NCBI RefSeq assembly: GCF_013373865.1 | Contig: NC_050467.1 | Location: 37,557,132-37,621,131 of the forward strand | DNA length: 64,000 nucleotides | Direction of reading: 5' to 3' | From: Monomorium pharaonis | Taxonomy: Eukaryota > Arthropoda > Insecta > Hymenoptera > Formicidae | Shown: positions 25,028 through 38,890 of the stretch, in pieces | Layout: each line of letters begins with the position of its first letter | Position numbering within the stretch: position 1 is the first letter of the stretch | Made by a program: the position numbers and the translations under genes | Notes under the pieces: model-generated | Told to the model about the DNA's origin: nothing | Seen by the model: the letters and a program-made list of their open reading frames with translations, nothing else | Database searches by the model: none

Positions 25028-27845
25028 CAATCGTTTAATGTTTAAAACTCTTTAAAGAGCTTCCTCCGCTTTAAATCTGACCTAGACCTACTTAAATGGT
25101 ACAAATTAATTTTACAAGATATTATTACCTACTTTTGAAGGAGGAAATCTGTGGTTTTCTTTCTTTTTGAAATGCTGATTTTGACAAATTGAATCATATG
25201 AACGGTTCTATGAAGAAGAAAGATACTTTTGAAGGAGAAAATCAAACATACAGAGGTAGAGGGATGGAAAAGTTTTCACTGCAACTATACATCTCCTGAA
25301 TGAGCAATGAACTTTGTCCGCCAAATGGGACCGAAGAGCTTGCGATTACGCAAATCTACCATAATTCACACAAGCCCCCTCGCGCGCTGAGGTTACACGA
25401 CTGCTTACCATACTGAAAGTTTCTTAATCCGCGGATTCGAACAGTACCAACTGCATCGTCGTGCCGCAGAAGAAATTCACTTTGAAGCGTGCAGCGTTCG
25501 GTAGTACAGCCCGTTGTTTCTTTCGCGTTTTGCTTCCCTTTTACCCCCCCTCCCTCTTTCGCCTCTCTTTCTCCTCCTGCGCCTTCTTTCTCCGACGAGC
25601 ACTGGGCGAATGGCTTCCCATTTAAAGTTATGGATGCTGAAATCCTCCCGGAACTGTCCGCGTAGGTGGAGGGAACGACGAAGTCATTGTTCCGCAGGTC
25701 GGTCGTTCATTTGCCGGCGTTGCATGCCCTTGCAGCAGCAACAGCAGTATGGTGGGGTGGTAGGTGCACAGTTGCATTCGCGCCGTGCTCGCGTTGGTCT
25801 CATGTGCGATCCCTTTACGCTCCTCGAGTTTATGGGCGCAAGCCATCGTGTCCACGTTTGCTCCGGGCTTTACCGTCGGTAACTCCGTGCCCGCGCTATC
25901 GCACGGTGCCCGGGAGCTTACGAGCTCTCGCTCACCGGTTGTATCGCGCAGGAGAGACAGGGAGAGAAACGGCCGGAGCGGGCATGGAATGGAATAACGG
26001 GGCAGCAATCTCTCGAGGTTCGAGTCCCCGAGGAATGATTCGCGTCGTAATCACGGACTTCGTCTTAATGAAAATTTCGTGGCTTTTACGTGGCGGGTAG
26101 TACGAACGTTACGGGGAAAAGAAAAACGTGTATTCCGTACGCAAATAGACGTCAATATAAAAGTATAGTCTCCTATAAAGTACGCAACGCTGCTCTCGTT
26201 GGAACGCTCGCTCGCCTTCGATCGCCTCTCGACGATACGAGTTCGTAATAATTAACTTGCATTCGCATTTTACGTCGATTCCCATTGAATAAACATGGTT
26301 GATTAACGTTGCTGTTTTATTTGATAATCGCACGAGTAAGAAGAATACGAGGAATGAAGAATAAAATATTACACCGAAGAAAATTCTTGGAGACATGGAG
26401 ATGTGCTCCGTAGAATTATAAAATGTGTAATTTATTTCTGGTCGCGCGTAGAAAGAATTTAATTCAGCGTTGCGTTTAGGAAAGTTCACGTTTTTTTGCT
26501 CTCGCGTAGCACATTGCATATTGCATCGAAGAGTTTCCACGCAAAGTAATTACTCTATCTCGCGAACGTTAGTAATTTTCATGACTAATGGTAATTTTAA
26601 TTGCGAGAGATAGCTATTGGAAGTGCGAATGGAAGTAATAAATTGGATTGCGCGTTGTAATTAAGTGTCGATGATTACGACGATGTATCAATCAACAGGT
26701 GAATCCCGACCGACGTTTCAGCCAACTGCTATGACTATAGTTGTTCTAACGTGCCAGCAAATATAGATTACGACCTGAAACTTAACTTATCACGTTACTG
26801 TCGCCGTTAACGGCGCATCGACAATCACGTCGAGATACCAAACGTACGGTGGCACGTCAAGATTTTGGTGTACGTGTTTTTTGGAATTTATTGTGACGCG
26901 TTAACCCGCTGTTACGAAAATATCGTATTGAAAAACCACTCGTGCTCGCGAGAAAAACGCGGATATCCAAAATCGACTCCGGAAACGAGTGGAAACGCTA
27001 AGCGTTGTTTCGACCGCGCGCAACGCGCGATACACAGCGCGCATTGATCGGGGAAACCGCAGCGGAACGAAAAGCGCTCGGACAGCAGCAGACCACTCGG
27101 CTATCCCGCTGGGGAAAAATATATTTTTGCAACGGCTTAATCTGAAAATAATTCGACTTTATGGTGACATTTAGCCGCGTGGCGGCGGCAGCGGCGGCGG
27201 CCTCGAGGGAGCGCGAGCGCAACGCGCGTAGCTTCCGTCCCGTTTCCACGTACGCGGTTAATTGTTAGACACGTGTGTGCAAGTCCAATTAAACCATTAT
27301 GTGAGGGACGCGAGAAGCGGGAGAGAGTAACAGAAATATAAAATCTCGGCAGAGTGCAATAATTTACTGACGTTTCCGCGTCGAGTTTCGCTCACCTCGG
27401 CGTTTTAACTGGTTTTTATAGTTTCTCGCGTTTCCCTCGTTACAGCCCCGGGGTTTTGCATTCGCCGCGACTGCCTTACCGGTTGTAACACGGTCGTTAA
27501 ACACCAACGCAACCTCGGGGTTCGCGCAAAGGGGGAATGGGGGAGAAAGAGCCGGGACAAAAGAAATACGCAACCCTACCGCGTGACTCGCCTCGCGAAA
27601 TTCGAGTCGCCGCGCGTCCCTCGGTGGCGGGCGACGGGACACGGGATACGTGTTATTTTCAATCGCTGTTATTTTCAGAATTCGCGGACGAAAATGGAAA
27701 GCCGATGTACCGCTAACGAGAATTCGCGCGGCGCAAATCTCACCGGTACAAACCGCACACCGCACACGTCCGTAAGTGCATCCCAGAATTTTTCCATTCG
27801 CGATTTTATTTTCAGCGCTCTGGATCGGGGAGCGTGGAGGAGATT

Positions 27846-27865
27846 GCGCGCGCGCGCGCGCGCGC
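27846..27865. repeat. (GC)10 microsatellite
   Basis: Pure alternating GC over 20 bases. A second such tract lies at 27960-27976. Alternating GC is prone to form Z-DNA. Confidence 0.95.
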
Positions 27866-27959
27866 TCGGTGACGAAGAATAGCAACGAGAATCACGACCA
27901 CGTGAAAGCACGTTGTCGATGAAGGTGTAGCAGCAACGACGGGATGATGGTAGGTTGCT

Positions 27960-27976
27960 GCGCGCGCGCGCGCGCG
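27960..27976. repeat. (GC)8 microsatellite
   Basis: Pure alternating GC over 17 bases, 94 bp from the preceding tract. Confidence 0.95.
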
Positions 27977-29638
27977 TGCGGCAGTCGGCCGGGAATAAGT
28001 TATGAACTCTATGCATTTTAAATGACTAAATCTCTGGGCCGAACGTACTCTTTGCTGGATTTTTCCGAGGCGAGAAATGCATTATTGGCCCGGCAATCTC
28101 CCTAGACGCCGCGACAGCGTGGCATCACGGCCCGGACGCGTTGTACGTGCGCCGTTATCGCGCGTCACACTCGCTTATTCTCGTGTTGTTCTCGCGTTTC
28201 AGCAGGACGCAGCGTGCCGCCTACCCCGTAGTCTCTTCTTATTTTCTCCCCTGTCGCGCTCCGCAGCGAGTCGAGGCATCGTGCGCTTACGCTGCGTCGT
28301 TTTTGGAAGGGACGCCCGGAGGGACTTTGTCGCACGTGCGTAAAGTTACCATGTTACGCCTGTTGTTCCCGCAGACAGCAAGACAGCGTCGCTGTCAGAG
28401 AGCGCGATCGCGAAAAATCTTAAAAGTGAGATTCTTTCATAAGCGGATCTCGTTGAGAAATCCCGAAGAAAAATGAAATAACGGATTAAAAGGCAACTTT
28501 CAATTTTATTTCCTTAGACAAGAGAAGGCAGTAAAACAAACTAACGGACATCACTGCAAAGATCGAGCGAGTGTAAAGAGCTGTTTGTCTGAATTACAGT
28601 GTATCTTTAATCTTTCGAGAAGGAGCGGGATATTTTTCTTATATTTTTATCATTTTTGATACTTTAATTAACATTATACACGCAATTGCCGCAGATATCA
28701 GAGAGAAATAACAATCTCGAGGATAAGTCACGGGCCGCTCCAATATTTACGCGGGCCGCACGACACGCTATTATGTAAACGGATGAAATTTTATCGTCGC
28801 TCACGCGTATGCAAATCGCGAAGGAAAATAAAATTTGCATTGCGCCCTTTTTCCATGCCGCCCTTTTAGAACTTCGGAATCCAATCCGACGGCGCGCACT
28901 CTCAAATTCAATATGGTGCGGCGGTGCGCATATGGCAGTGTGTATCTCGGCGGGATCATAAATATAATGGGTCTAGAGGGACGCGATGGATGATGTATCG
29001 TATATAAAATTAAAAATTTGCGGCAGGCAATGGCCTTTCGCGAGATTTTGTTGGGGGGGGGAAAAAAAATAATTAATTTTTAATTGATCATGAGATCGAC
29101 AGAAGCGCCCGGGGTCTTTGAAACGTTTAATCACGGCGTGAGACGCGTTACCGTGATTATTGTGATTGAAATCTGGGCGGATTCGCGCCTAATATTACTT
29201 GTTTCTATGTAAATTTATTAAAAATACGCCTCGCATAATTGCGCCGCCAGACATCCCGCGGTAAATTAGATTACTATCCACTCATCAATTCCCTCTCTCC
29301 TCCGTACGGTCGCGCGTTATCTGAAGAATTAATAAAGGCCGGACCTGCGGAAAGGCACGGAGGGACGGCGCGCCGAGTACCACTTTCAATTCCGCATTTG
29401 CATAAAATAATCCATAGCGGCTGGACGCGGTGAGAAATTACATCGTACCGTGAACGATCTCGAGTACCAACCTGGGGCGCCGGTCGAGTGGAGGTATTTA
29501 TTATAGGAAATCGATTTCAAACGGAGAAAATGCGCGCGATCGCGGGATTCAGGTAAGAAATCAGAACCGGCTTCTTATTTTGCGCGCTATTATCGCCATG
29601 GAATCGATTGATAACGCTTCCAATTATTAAAACAGGTC

Positions 29639-29680
29639 AGAGAGAGAGAGAAAGAGAGAGAGAGAAAGAGAGAGAGAGAG
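29639..29680. repeat. (AG)n microsatellite, interrupted
   Basis: AG repeat with two AAAG interruptions. Confidence 0.9.
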
Positions 29681-29878
29681 CAGGGCGCGGCTATTTCGCT
29701 GGTCTAAAGCTTTAACGCGCGACACATAGTGTATTTGTTCGAAAGTGCTATTTCATCGAGCTATGTGTGCACGCGAACTTTTAACAAAAAAAAAGGCTAC
29801 GCACTCTAAAAGCTTGCGTTAGCGATCGACGAAGCGCGAAACTATATTAGGCGGCAGATTTTTATCGTCGTACGCATC

Positions 29879-29912
<34 letters not shown>

Positions 29913-29918
29913 GGGAGG
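29879..29918. repeat. (GA)n microsatellite
   Basis: GA repeat with GGGA interruptions toward the 3' end. Confidence 0.9.
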
Positions 29919-32900
29919 GTTTGCCTTTTAAACGCACACAGAGCGCCCAGCATTTGTTCATTGTGCTCATTGGCAAAAAGGCCAGCGAAGCATGCAACAT
30001 TTATTAACTTTACCCTTCCTAACGTAGAAAACCGTATACTACATAACCAGTACGTTCAGATCTTCCTGAAGCTTTCCGTTTCTATTAAATACACCGCATT
30101 GCGACCGCAGAGCCAATTTTTTTCTTCTCCTTCGACCCTGTCATATATCTCAAATCAGTTTTACGAGCGACATCTTCGGTGCACGGGAGGGACGCGAAAT
30201 GACACGTGGACGAGGGTGTGGATGCAAGCGTTTTGCAGTATTGATGCGTTTTTGGTGCGCCCCGAGCAAGGGGTCGAGGTCTCTTGGAGGTCACGTCATT
30301 TCGTGTTATTAAATTTATATAGACGACGCGGACCTCTCTGATCCCAGCGACGTAGATTTGTCAGGAGGACGGTGACCCCGCGGGCCTTGCGGGAATTCAA
30401 TATTGCACTTTCCCGTGTCTCTGTCCCCTCCTACCTCTGGAGCATCGTTCTTCTACCCTCTTGGGGAGGCGGAGCCGGCAAATGTTTGTGAAACTAATGC
30501 AACCGTTCTGAGATTTGATGACACAAAGAGCGAGAGGATGAGAGAAGGGAAGAGAGAGAGAGAGAGAAGAAGCAGGATAGGATGAGTAGTACGGGGATAC
30601 AAACGACAGTTAATCTTTTGCTCAAGAGCGCTGTCATTTTCGGCTGGCAATGAAGGCGCAGAAAGCGTAATATTTAAGTGACAGCTCATGTTGAGAAAAG
30701 GATAATAATGAAACAAAGTTAAATAGTTAATAAAATCTGTAATGTTTTAATGGAAAAAAGTATTTTATTATATCATCTGCATAAACGATGAAAAAATACT
30801 TTACTCTCTGCCTTTCAAAATATAAGAAGATAATATTATAAGGATATATATTTCCATAGGAAATTACGGTTTCGAAAATGAAAACCTTTTTAAAACGTAT
30901 CTCGGAAGAATGGAGGGGGGAGCCCGCTCGATTCAAGCAAGAAGTTTTCCCAAGTAATTACAAAGTTCCACGACAAGAATTTAACGATCAGCTCGCAATG
31001 AGAGCGCGTAGGAATTAAATAAGTATTTATATATATAGTACGAATTTTAACTTTCCGAGAACTTCATTTCAGAAAGCGATGTTCTACTTGTTCTTATTCA
31101 TAAAGAAATGAAGAAGTCTGACCTACAAGACATATTAACGCATTATAACGGATAGTATTATAAGTTCATATACTGAAATTAATTATTTAAGTGCCATAAT
31201 CTTTTTATTAACAACTTTATAACTATATTTTTCAATTAAAAATATAGTTTATTACTAATAATAAGATTACTCATAATGAGAGAATTGAAACAAATTATCT
31301 GGAGAGGACACTATATTTAGTTCACAAATAGACCAATACCTCATCTCTATATCAAAGCTCATATTTTACGCTACTAGAATATAAGCTCCGCTTACTCTTA
31401 ATTAATTAATTATTATCAGATTACTAGTCCATTATTCAGATTTCAGATTATAGAGTACACATATCATATAGTGCTCAGCTTCATGTTTATGCAAAGTATA
31501 CAATAATGTTTGCATAGAAGCGACCAACATTCTGATCAAATAACTTATATTAATGGTACTATTAAATATTGGAAAAAATAAACTGTGTGTTAAAAAACTA
31601 CACACACAATCTAACTTATGACAACTTTTAACGGGAGTTTAAACATTCTTATATCATATCACTATGTATCAATTTAAAAACATAATAAGTCTAATATGTA
31701 GGATAGTCCACAATCAGTTTCTCTTTCTGTATATATCATATGTATGTTTTTATATGGAACATTGTAACACTGAAATTTCTGTGCTCAATAATTTTTTTTC
31801 TTCTCTCGTCATTATTGTTTCGTTTTTTTCTGCTTTTTCGAATACTGCCTATAGAAACTATCGACTGCTTGGGAATTTAATCAAGACACGACGTTTAAAA
31901 GACGTGGAAAAAGAGACGCGATTAACGAGGGAATCCGATCAGAGGATTAAAGCCGTTTCCCCTTCATGAGGCAACCGGTGACTGCTACTTTTTTTTTTAA
32001 ATCGCCTGCGTGATATTCCGCACGTGTACGCGAGTCGTATGTTTACCTCGCGGTAATGGGTGCCGCTTCGTGACGTGGTTTCTTAATTTTGCCGGTTTCA
32101 GCCCCTCGGACCGGATGCGGAAGGGCGGAAGGACCGCTACAGAGGACGGAACACCGCACTTTGCGGAATCCGACGAGAAAAACGAGATCGAGCGCTAGAC
32201 GAGGGGTACAGCGAGGCAGAGGGAAAGGACCGACGGCGGGATGAGAGGTAGTTGAGGAAGAGAAATGGGGATAGGAAAAAATAAGACGCGGGAGGGTAGA
32301 TGAGGGCGCGAGAGGCATGCCAAACAGGTGCCCAAAAGGGTATCGCGCTTTTCTATTTTTCTTTGCGATTCCCCTTCCGCTCCTCCCGTTTTTTAATGAT
32401 GAGGCTGACTTCTGCCCGCGATTCATAATGGCGAAATTGCGGTTACACACGTGATGCGTGCACCTATTTTCTTCTCATATTTTTTCTCTTCCCGTGACGG
32501 CGAAATGAAACCACTGCGATAGATGAGACTCTTCACGCGCATACGTTGCGGGTGAAAGATTCATCAACGTGCATGGAGATCCACGCTGAGAGAATCGCGG
32601 CTTAAAAAATATGTGCTATGGAAAAAAAAAATTTGACATTAACGGCCTCATAATCTAAAAATACTGGAATATTTATAATTCTTTATTGTTATGTAAAAAC
32701 CTGTTGCGCATATACATTATTTTTCGTTGAATTGCGAGACAGATCGTTGCTTGCAAAATGCTCGTCCGTTTTTGACACGAAGGATAAATATCCTGTGAAC
32801 GAAGACAAAATGGAAATCATTTTGTAGAATTATGAACTTTAACCTTAGCTTGCTATCGTATTCTATGGTTGCTCCTATCAATCTCGCCGCGATGTCGCCG

Positions 32901-34380
32901 TTTACATCGAGAGGGAACAATACGTCATAATGTGTAATTTTAGTTCGTCGAACTTTCATATAATGTGGGAAGCTATACATCATGCTGGATGCGGTACTTG
33001 TATTCGCGCAATTTCAATTTCACTTCTCTAGATGGACATCGATGCATTAAGTGTTTTCTGTGTATATATCTTCGATTTTTTTGCGCAATTATTGTGCCGA
33101 CTCGGAGAGGTATAATGTCTCGTGCATCGCATCTCAGCTACGAACAATCAAAATCGAAGCGAGTCTTTAGCCTCCTCGGGGTCACGAAAACGCGATAATC
33201 ACATTTTAACCTCTCTTCTGTTTCTCTTTCTTTCTCTCTCTCTCTCTCTCGTCGCCAAACGACAAGTAACGACTAATTATCCAACAATCTGTCAGCGAGA
33301 TACAATTAAACCGACATTATTAAAGTCTCAAGTCGGTGACGGGAGATAGAGTTGAAATTTCCAGACTGTCTTTACTTTGGTTCTCGCGGGAGGCCAGTCT
33401 TACGGGAGGATCCTTTAAATTCGCATAAACGCGAGAAACTATCCCCCGCTGAATACCCGTGTACAACATCGCGACGGGACTTTGCTTCTTCCGCTGCTTG
33501 CGCACTCCTGATTTTCTTCCTCGTTCGCCGTACCCTCCCCCTCCCCCTCGCCACGTCCCCGGCACAATTCACTCTCGCCCAAAGTTAAATACTCGGCGCG
33601 AAACTTCCGCTTTTCGCCCGGTGCCTTCTTAATCATTGACACTAACTCACGCCCGCTTGGAATGTATAAATAACTAATTAGACGGCTGACGCGGGCCGGG
33701 AGAGTGAGCGTGAGACGCGAATGCATAATTTAAACGTCCATTAACGCGCACACCATAGTTCCGCCGTTAATACGCGCGAGAAGACCGCATGCCTTAATTC
33801 GTCCCGTGGGAATTCGACAGAGTTCCGAATCTTATCCGGGTTCCGCCCGTACGCGTGTGACATCCTCCTCCTCCTCGAAAGCGTGAGATGTCATCCCTAA
33901 TATCTAGGGCGGAGCGTTTACAATAATCTCTTGAAATCACTATTACAATTTGAAATTATAACAAGATAAAATGAATTGACAAGACAAATGAATGAATAAC
34001 GCAATACATTGCTTTATGTGCGTAGTAAATCGAAGATATCAATCAAATTTTTTGTCGTTGATTAATAAAAAAATATATCTAGGAAGCCTATGGTTTTTAA
34101 ATTTTAATAACTTTTACAATCTTGATGAAATATTTCACGAAACATCCTCCTATATATTAGTTTTTTATTGTTCTGTAAAATAACAAAATATTATTCTCAA
34201 TTCACGTTGCAGTTACGTAAATCGAAAAATTTGATACTCTTAAAGAAGAGATAGCAGCATACGTGACCGAGGCGCAACGTTTTTTTTTTCTTTTTTTCTT
34301 TTTTCCCCTTTTTTCGGGCAACAGCGTGTCCCGGCGCGGAAAACATCCAATACCGTGATTGCTAGCGAACAGGGCGAGTA

Positions 34381-36660
34381 AATGTAACATACGTGTACGC
34401 AGATAGCAGTCCATCGCCGTCGATATCTACGATAGGCGAAAACGGCAAGCCTCTGCGATATCGAAGGGAGAAGGGTGGCGAGAGACGACCGCCCCCGCCC
34501 CCCCCGACTTCGTGGCACCGAGAGTTGACAGATTGGAAACAGCCCGAGACTTTTATGGCAGCTGTTTCCCACGCGGCTATAAATCCTTTATCTGGATTGT
34601 TTATCGTACGGCGACAGAGAGGATTTCTCATTTGCGTTAAAATTGTTCCCCGGGATCGTATATGCGCGTCGTCGGTCGCCCCTCGCCATCCTTACCGCGC
34701 TTTTCCACTTGCCGGGAGTCCCGCATATCACCGTCATCTTCCTATCGTTGTCCGTTTCGCCATCTCTACGTTGGACGCGCGGTGAAAGCGCGCGTGCATC
34801 CGGCTGGATGCGACCGCACCTGAATGCGCTCGTACTTATATTGGGGAAATGTTCAATTTTATGGGTCATTTCGCGGGGGTTTATGGCGGCCGTGCCGGGA
34901 TTGTCCGGATTCGACGAAAAAATTCCGACAACGCCGTGGAATTCCGCCGGTCCTCGTTCGCTCTCCTATTACGTACGAGAACGAGAAACGCCAGCATTCG
35001 GTGAAATTAAGAAACAGTCAAGTCTCGCGTTATATTATAATTCCTCTGTCCCTTCTCGCCTTTTCGCCTCTAGCCTCAGGTTCGCCGGTTCGACGATGGA
35101 ATTTAGTAGAAACGAGAATGACGAGCTTCGAAGTCCCGGGATAATGGCGCGTTCCATAACGGCGGGAATGCCTAAGGCGAATGATGGTGGTTTGGGGGGC
35201 GAAATTTCGCGATCGGCGAATAAAATTAGTCGGCCGCGCGCGACTAAGAGCGGTATGGAGATTTTTCGCGCGGGTGTTCTGGATGGTAACATTCTTAAAT
35301 GATTTATTTAAAAAAAAGTCCCCTCCCCTCCCCAGGGAAACGTTATGCACGTCGATGCTCGTCGGCGGTCGCCCCCGCTCCCGTATCTCGAGCGGGGCAT
35401 AATAAATTCGTGCAATACAACAACGTATACATGCACGTAAATGCGCTCGCCGCCTACAAACCGGTCGTGTACAATACGTTCACGTAGCAATAAAAATACT
35501 TGCATACTCGCGGCGCACAACGCGAAAAACGTTGCAGTCACGTCGCGGTGGATTTTCAGTTTTATGTTTTGCGAAGGGAAGGAGAAGCGGCGTGCGCGCA
35601 CGTCGGTGGAATAACATTTGGCCTTTTGCAGCCGTCGATTTTCATCAAGTGATCCAACTTTGTTGGCGCGCGGTCCACGGGCGCGGGCGCGCGCGCGCGT
35701 GTGTTTGCGCTCATCCCGTTACACCTGGTGCACGCGCGCCCGGCACGGGCGGCGGCGGCGGCCGTCGTGTATTATCCAAATTGCATTATCGCTCTCTGTT
35801 TGCGCGGTTATAACGTCAGCCGATGTATTTGTCACGGAGCGCCTCGCCTCGTACACGGTCGGTCAAATGGCTTAATTGCTTTGTCCACGCAATTACGAAA
35901 TTGCTTACAATTTACAATCAGCCTCCCGTATGCCGGCCTCCCGTATATACGCGCGCTTCTCGCCGATCAATTTTACGAACGTTCGCGCGCGGCCCGTCCT
36001 TTTTTGAGTCCCGCGTTTGCCTCTGTGCATAAATCAGTGCCGTCGTTCGTGCGATAAATGCATATTGATATAAACCGTTCGGCGCGGCGCGGCGCGTCGC
36101 GCTCTCGCAATTAGCTCTGATTGTTACCTTTGGCCGATTATTCCCGTCGGAAAAATTTCGAAAATCATCGGGAATTTATTCCACGTCCCTTTACCGCGCG
36201 CGCGCGCTCGCGTACTTTTAGATCTCTCGCGGGGCATTGTATCCCGCCGTTGAATTCACCCGCGTTGCGACGACACGTCAAGCTCAGTCGACCATCACGA
36301 TCATTCTCCTGCGCATTTTTTAATCCCCCTAGCAGCCCCCGTGCTCGAGTCCCGTACCGCTCGTATTTCACAAATATCGGATCGCACGCGGGCCGTAAAG
36401 TATTCCCAAAATTCCCGGCGTTTAAACGGCCGCGCGCGGGCGTTTTGCAAAATTTATTTTCGCAGAGAATCGACGAGCGGCGACGGCGACACAGCGGCAA
36501 CAACGGGGCGATCTGTCCGCTCGCACGTCCGAGGCACAAGCGGGCGATTCGCGCGATTGGCGACGAAACGGCAGCGACGGGCGCGCGGGTAATCGATTTT
36601 TCGCGTCCGATAGGGTAACAGCAACTACGCCGTATAATTGTGAACGGCAGAATAATTTAA
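34381..36660. other. Long CpG-rich non-coding block
   Basis: This block of about 2.3 kb is one of the most CpG-dense parts of the window, with alternating GC runs near 35690 and 36198. Frames of 100 to 219 codons exist on both strands at once and several lack an ATG start, which is what stop-poor GC-rich DNA gives. I see no domain or splice structure. It may be a regulatory or promoter-like region. Confidence 0.4.
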
Positions 36661-38038
36661 TAATGCCGTGGACCGTGCCAAATTTAACCGCGCACAGTCG
36701 TCTACCGATACACAAAACATGCGCGGACATTAATGGAATTGGAAAGGATGATTCCCGCCGTCCGTGTATCTTTTATTTCCTTTTTTGCTCTGTCTTTCAG
36801 ATCGGATCCTTTTTACTGGAAGGATGTTTTCAAAAGGATGTTTCATTGATTTCGAATGAAAAAATAGCCCCCTCTCTCTCTCTCTTTTGTGTATTGACTC
36901 ACTCACTTGCTTTTTTGTAAAAATCAAAAATACATTTGACAGTGTACTCTTGTCCTCTCCGATCGACCGATGCGAAAACTGAAATTCAAAATTCCTCGGT
37001 GAGAATAAATGCACGCGGTGTTAAAATAAACAGGGGCGGGGAGAAGTCGGCGGAGGGACGAGCGCATATTTTTATACGCCCGGGGAAAATACCGGGGTGC
37101 GAACAGCGGACCATTTTCTGGCCATTTTTCTGAGGTATCCGGCGTGGCGGACCGTGCTGTATTTGTTTTCCGCACGTAACGAGTTTCGTATATAGACGAG
37201 GTCGTTATTTGCACGCGCGATTCGTTACATACTAATTTTGATGTCGAACGTGTGAACTATACAAAACGCCAACGTTTTGTACAATGGATTATATCGAGAT
37301 AAAACTGCAGTTTTTATAGCAGTCAAGTGATTGACGAAACTGTCAGAATCTCGATGAATTTGGATTGAACCGCTGCTGCGGAAACTAAAATGGCTTAAAG
37401 CCGAGGAAATGGTCTAATTCCGATCAAATGTTTTATATTCCAAATATTTTTTAGATATATCTGTTTTTTAGACATTTTATTGTTATTTGGAACATCTATA
37501 TCTATCTAGCAATATCACTGATTCGGTCTGGCTTTCACGTCTATAAAAGATAAAAGTCTAACAGTTTCCGGGAACTTCGCGATTCAATATTACTTCGCGG
37601 ATGTTTGATGTACGGCGAAATTGATAGCCAATCGAGCGAATGAACGCGAGCGAGGACCCGCGTAAGTTGGGAAAGGTTCAGCAACGGAGAATGGGCGTCC
37701 CCCAGTCAAGCAAAATGCTAATCGCAAGTATAGGGAGAACGAAGAGAATCACGGAGGAGGCGGGGGGGGAGGGGAGGTATGACACCCACGCGCCACCGAT
37801 GAAATCGAACGAGAAAGATTCGGGAAAGCGTCAGCTCGCCTGTCTCGCACGATTTCATCCGCGCCGAAATAGCCGCATAGCTGTGGCGTCGTCTACAAAT
37901 CGTACGATACGGGCTGGCATCGTGAAATTCCTAAACGCGAGCCAATAAAAACTTTTCCAATTGACTTCCCCCGGCTTAATTCACCGGAACCGAACGTAAG
38001 TAGTGAGGCGGGTTGTATGGCGAGCAGAAGGTTACTCG

Positions 38039-38075
38039 ACGACGACGCCGCCGACGACGACGCCGACGACGGCAG
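38039..38075. repeat. CGA/CGC triplet repeat
   Basis: Imperfect GAC/GCC triplet repeat. Confidence 0.8.
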
Positions 38076-38848
38076 TGGTGGCAGTCGATGACTAAGAGGA
38101 AAAGGAAAGACGAAGGTAGAAAGAGGAAAAGGGATGGCTTGACTACCGACACACCGCGCCGCGCCGCTTCTGAAGGGCGAGCGAGGGCTGCGATCCAAGT
38201 TCGCGATCGCGGAGCGCCGATTTCAATTTAGATCGCTTGCGGGTCCCGCGCGACCTGATTCGGCTTCTTTCAACAGCCCTGTTCCATTTCGAGACCCGGT
38301 TTTATTAGTCTCGTTCAATGGAACACTTTGTATACAGTGGTCGGACTGCGAGTCGATCGTAGTTGATGGAATTGCGAGGTCTGTCGCGAGGAATATGGAT
38401 GAGATTTGGAGAACCTAGTATGTCCCCGGTACTAAATGGACGATAAATATACAACAAATGTCATTTAAAAGATTGAGGGTAATGTTTTTTATTTGTAACA
38501 CGATGAGCGACTCGTGTCGTCATCGAAAATACCTTCTTTTCGATTTATCAGAACAAGAAAAAACCATTTTGTCGTAAATATCTATTAATGCCGTTATACA
38601 ACGTGAATTCAGAAGTACGATACTAAAGATACACGCTTCAGAAATAAAAGAATAAGTCATTAAAGTACAAACCGTAGACAATGTAGAAGATGAGAGTGAT
38701 AAAGAAGAAGAACGCTTCGGGAAAATACGGCTACCGGGATACGATTTATCGGCGAGGTCCGAGAAGGAAAAAAGTCTTTGTAGAATAGATAGTGACGAGG
38801 GTTCGTTGTCGTGGCGGAAAGCAGATTGGGGAGAGAAAGAAAGCCGAG

Positions 38849-38854
<6 letters not shown>

Positions 38855-38882
<28 letters not shown>
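38855..38882. repeat. (AG)14 microsatellite
   Basis: Uninterrupted AG tract. Confidence 0.9.

Positions 38883-38890
<8 letters not shown>

Larger units (their letters stand above)
25028..34380. other. Non-coding DNA with CpG-rich core and microsatellites
   Basis: No supported gene. CpG-rich sequence at about 26.8-28.4 kb contains two pure GC dinucleotide repeats. GA repeats lie at 29639-29680 and 29879-29918. From 30.7 to 31.9 kb the sequence is strongly AT-rich. Frames of 100-170 codons are confined to CpG-rich parts and overlap on both strands. Confidence 0.5.

Noticed and set aside
26005..26030. GGTTCGAGTCCC resembling a tRNA T-arm
   Set aside because: No acceptor stem, D-arm or anticodon arm can be drawn around it.
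26109..26540. 143-codon minus-strand frame
   Set aside because: No domain, no transcript signals, and composition like its surroundings.
34643..35302. 219-codon plus-strand open frame
   Set aside because: It lacks an ATG at its start, lies in CpG-rich stop-poor DNA, overlaps long frames on the other strand and shows no domain or conserved motif.
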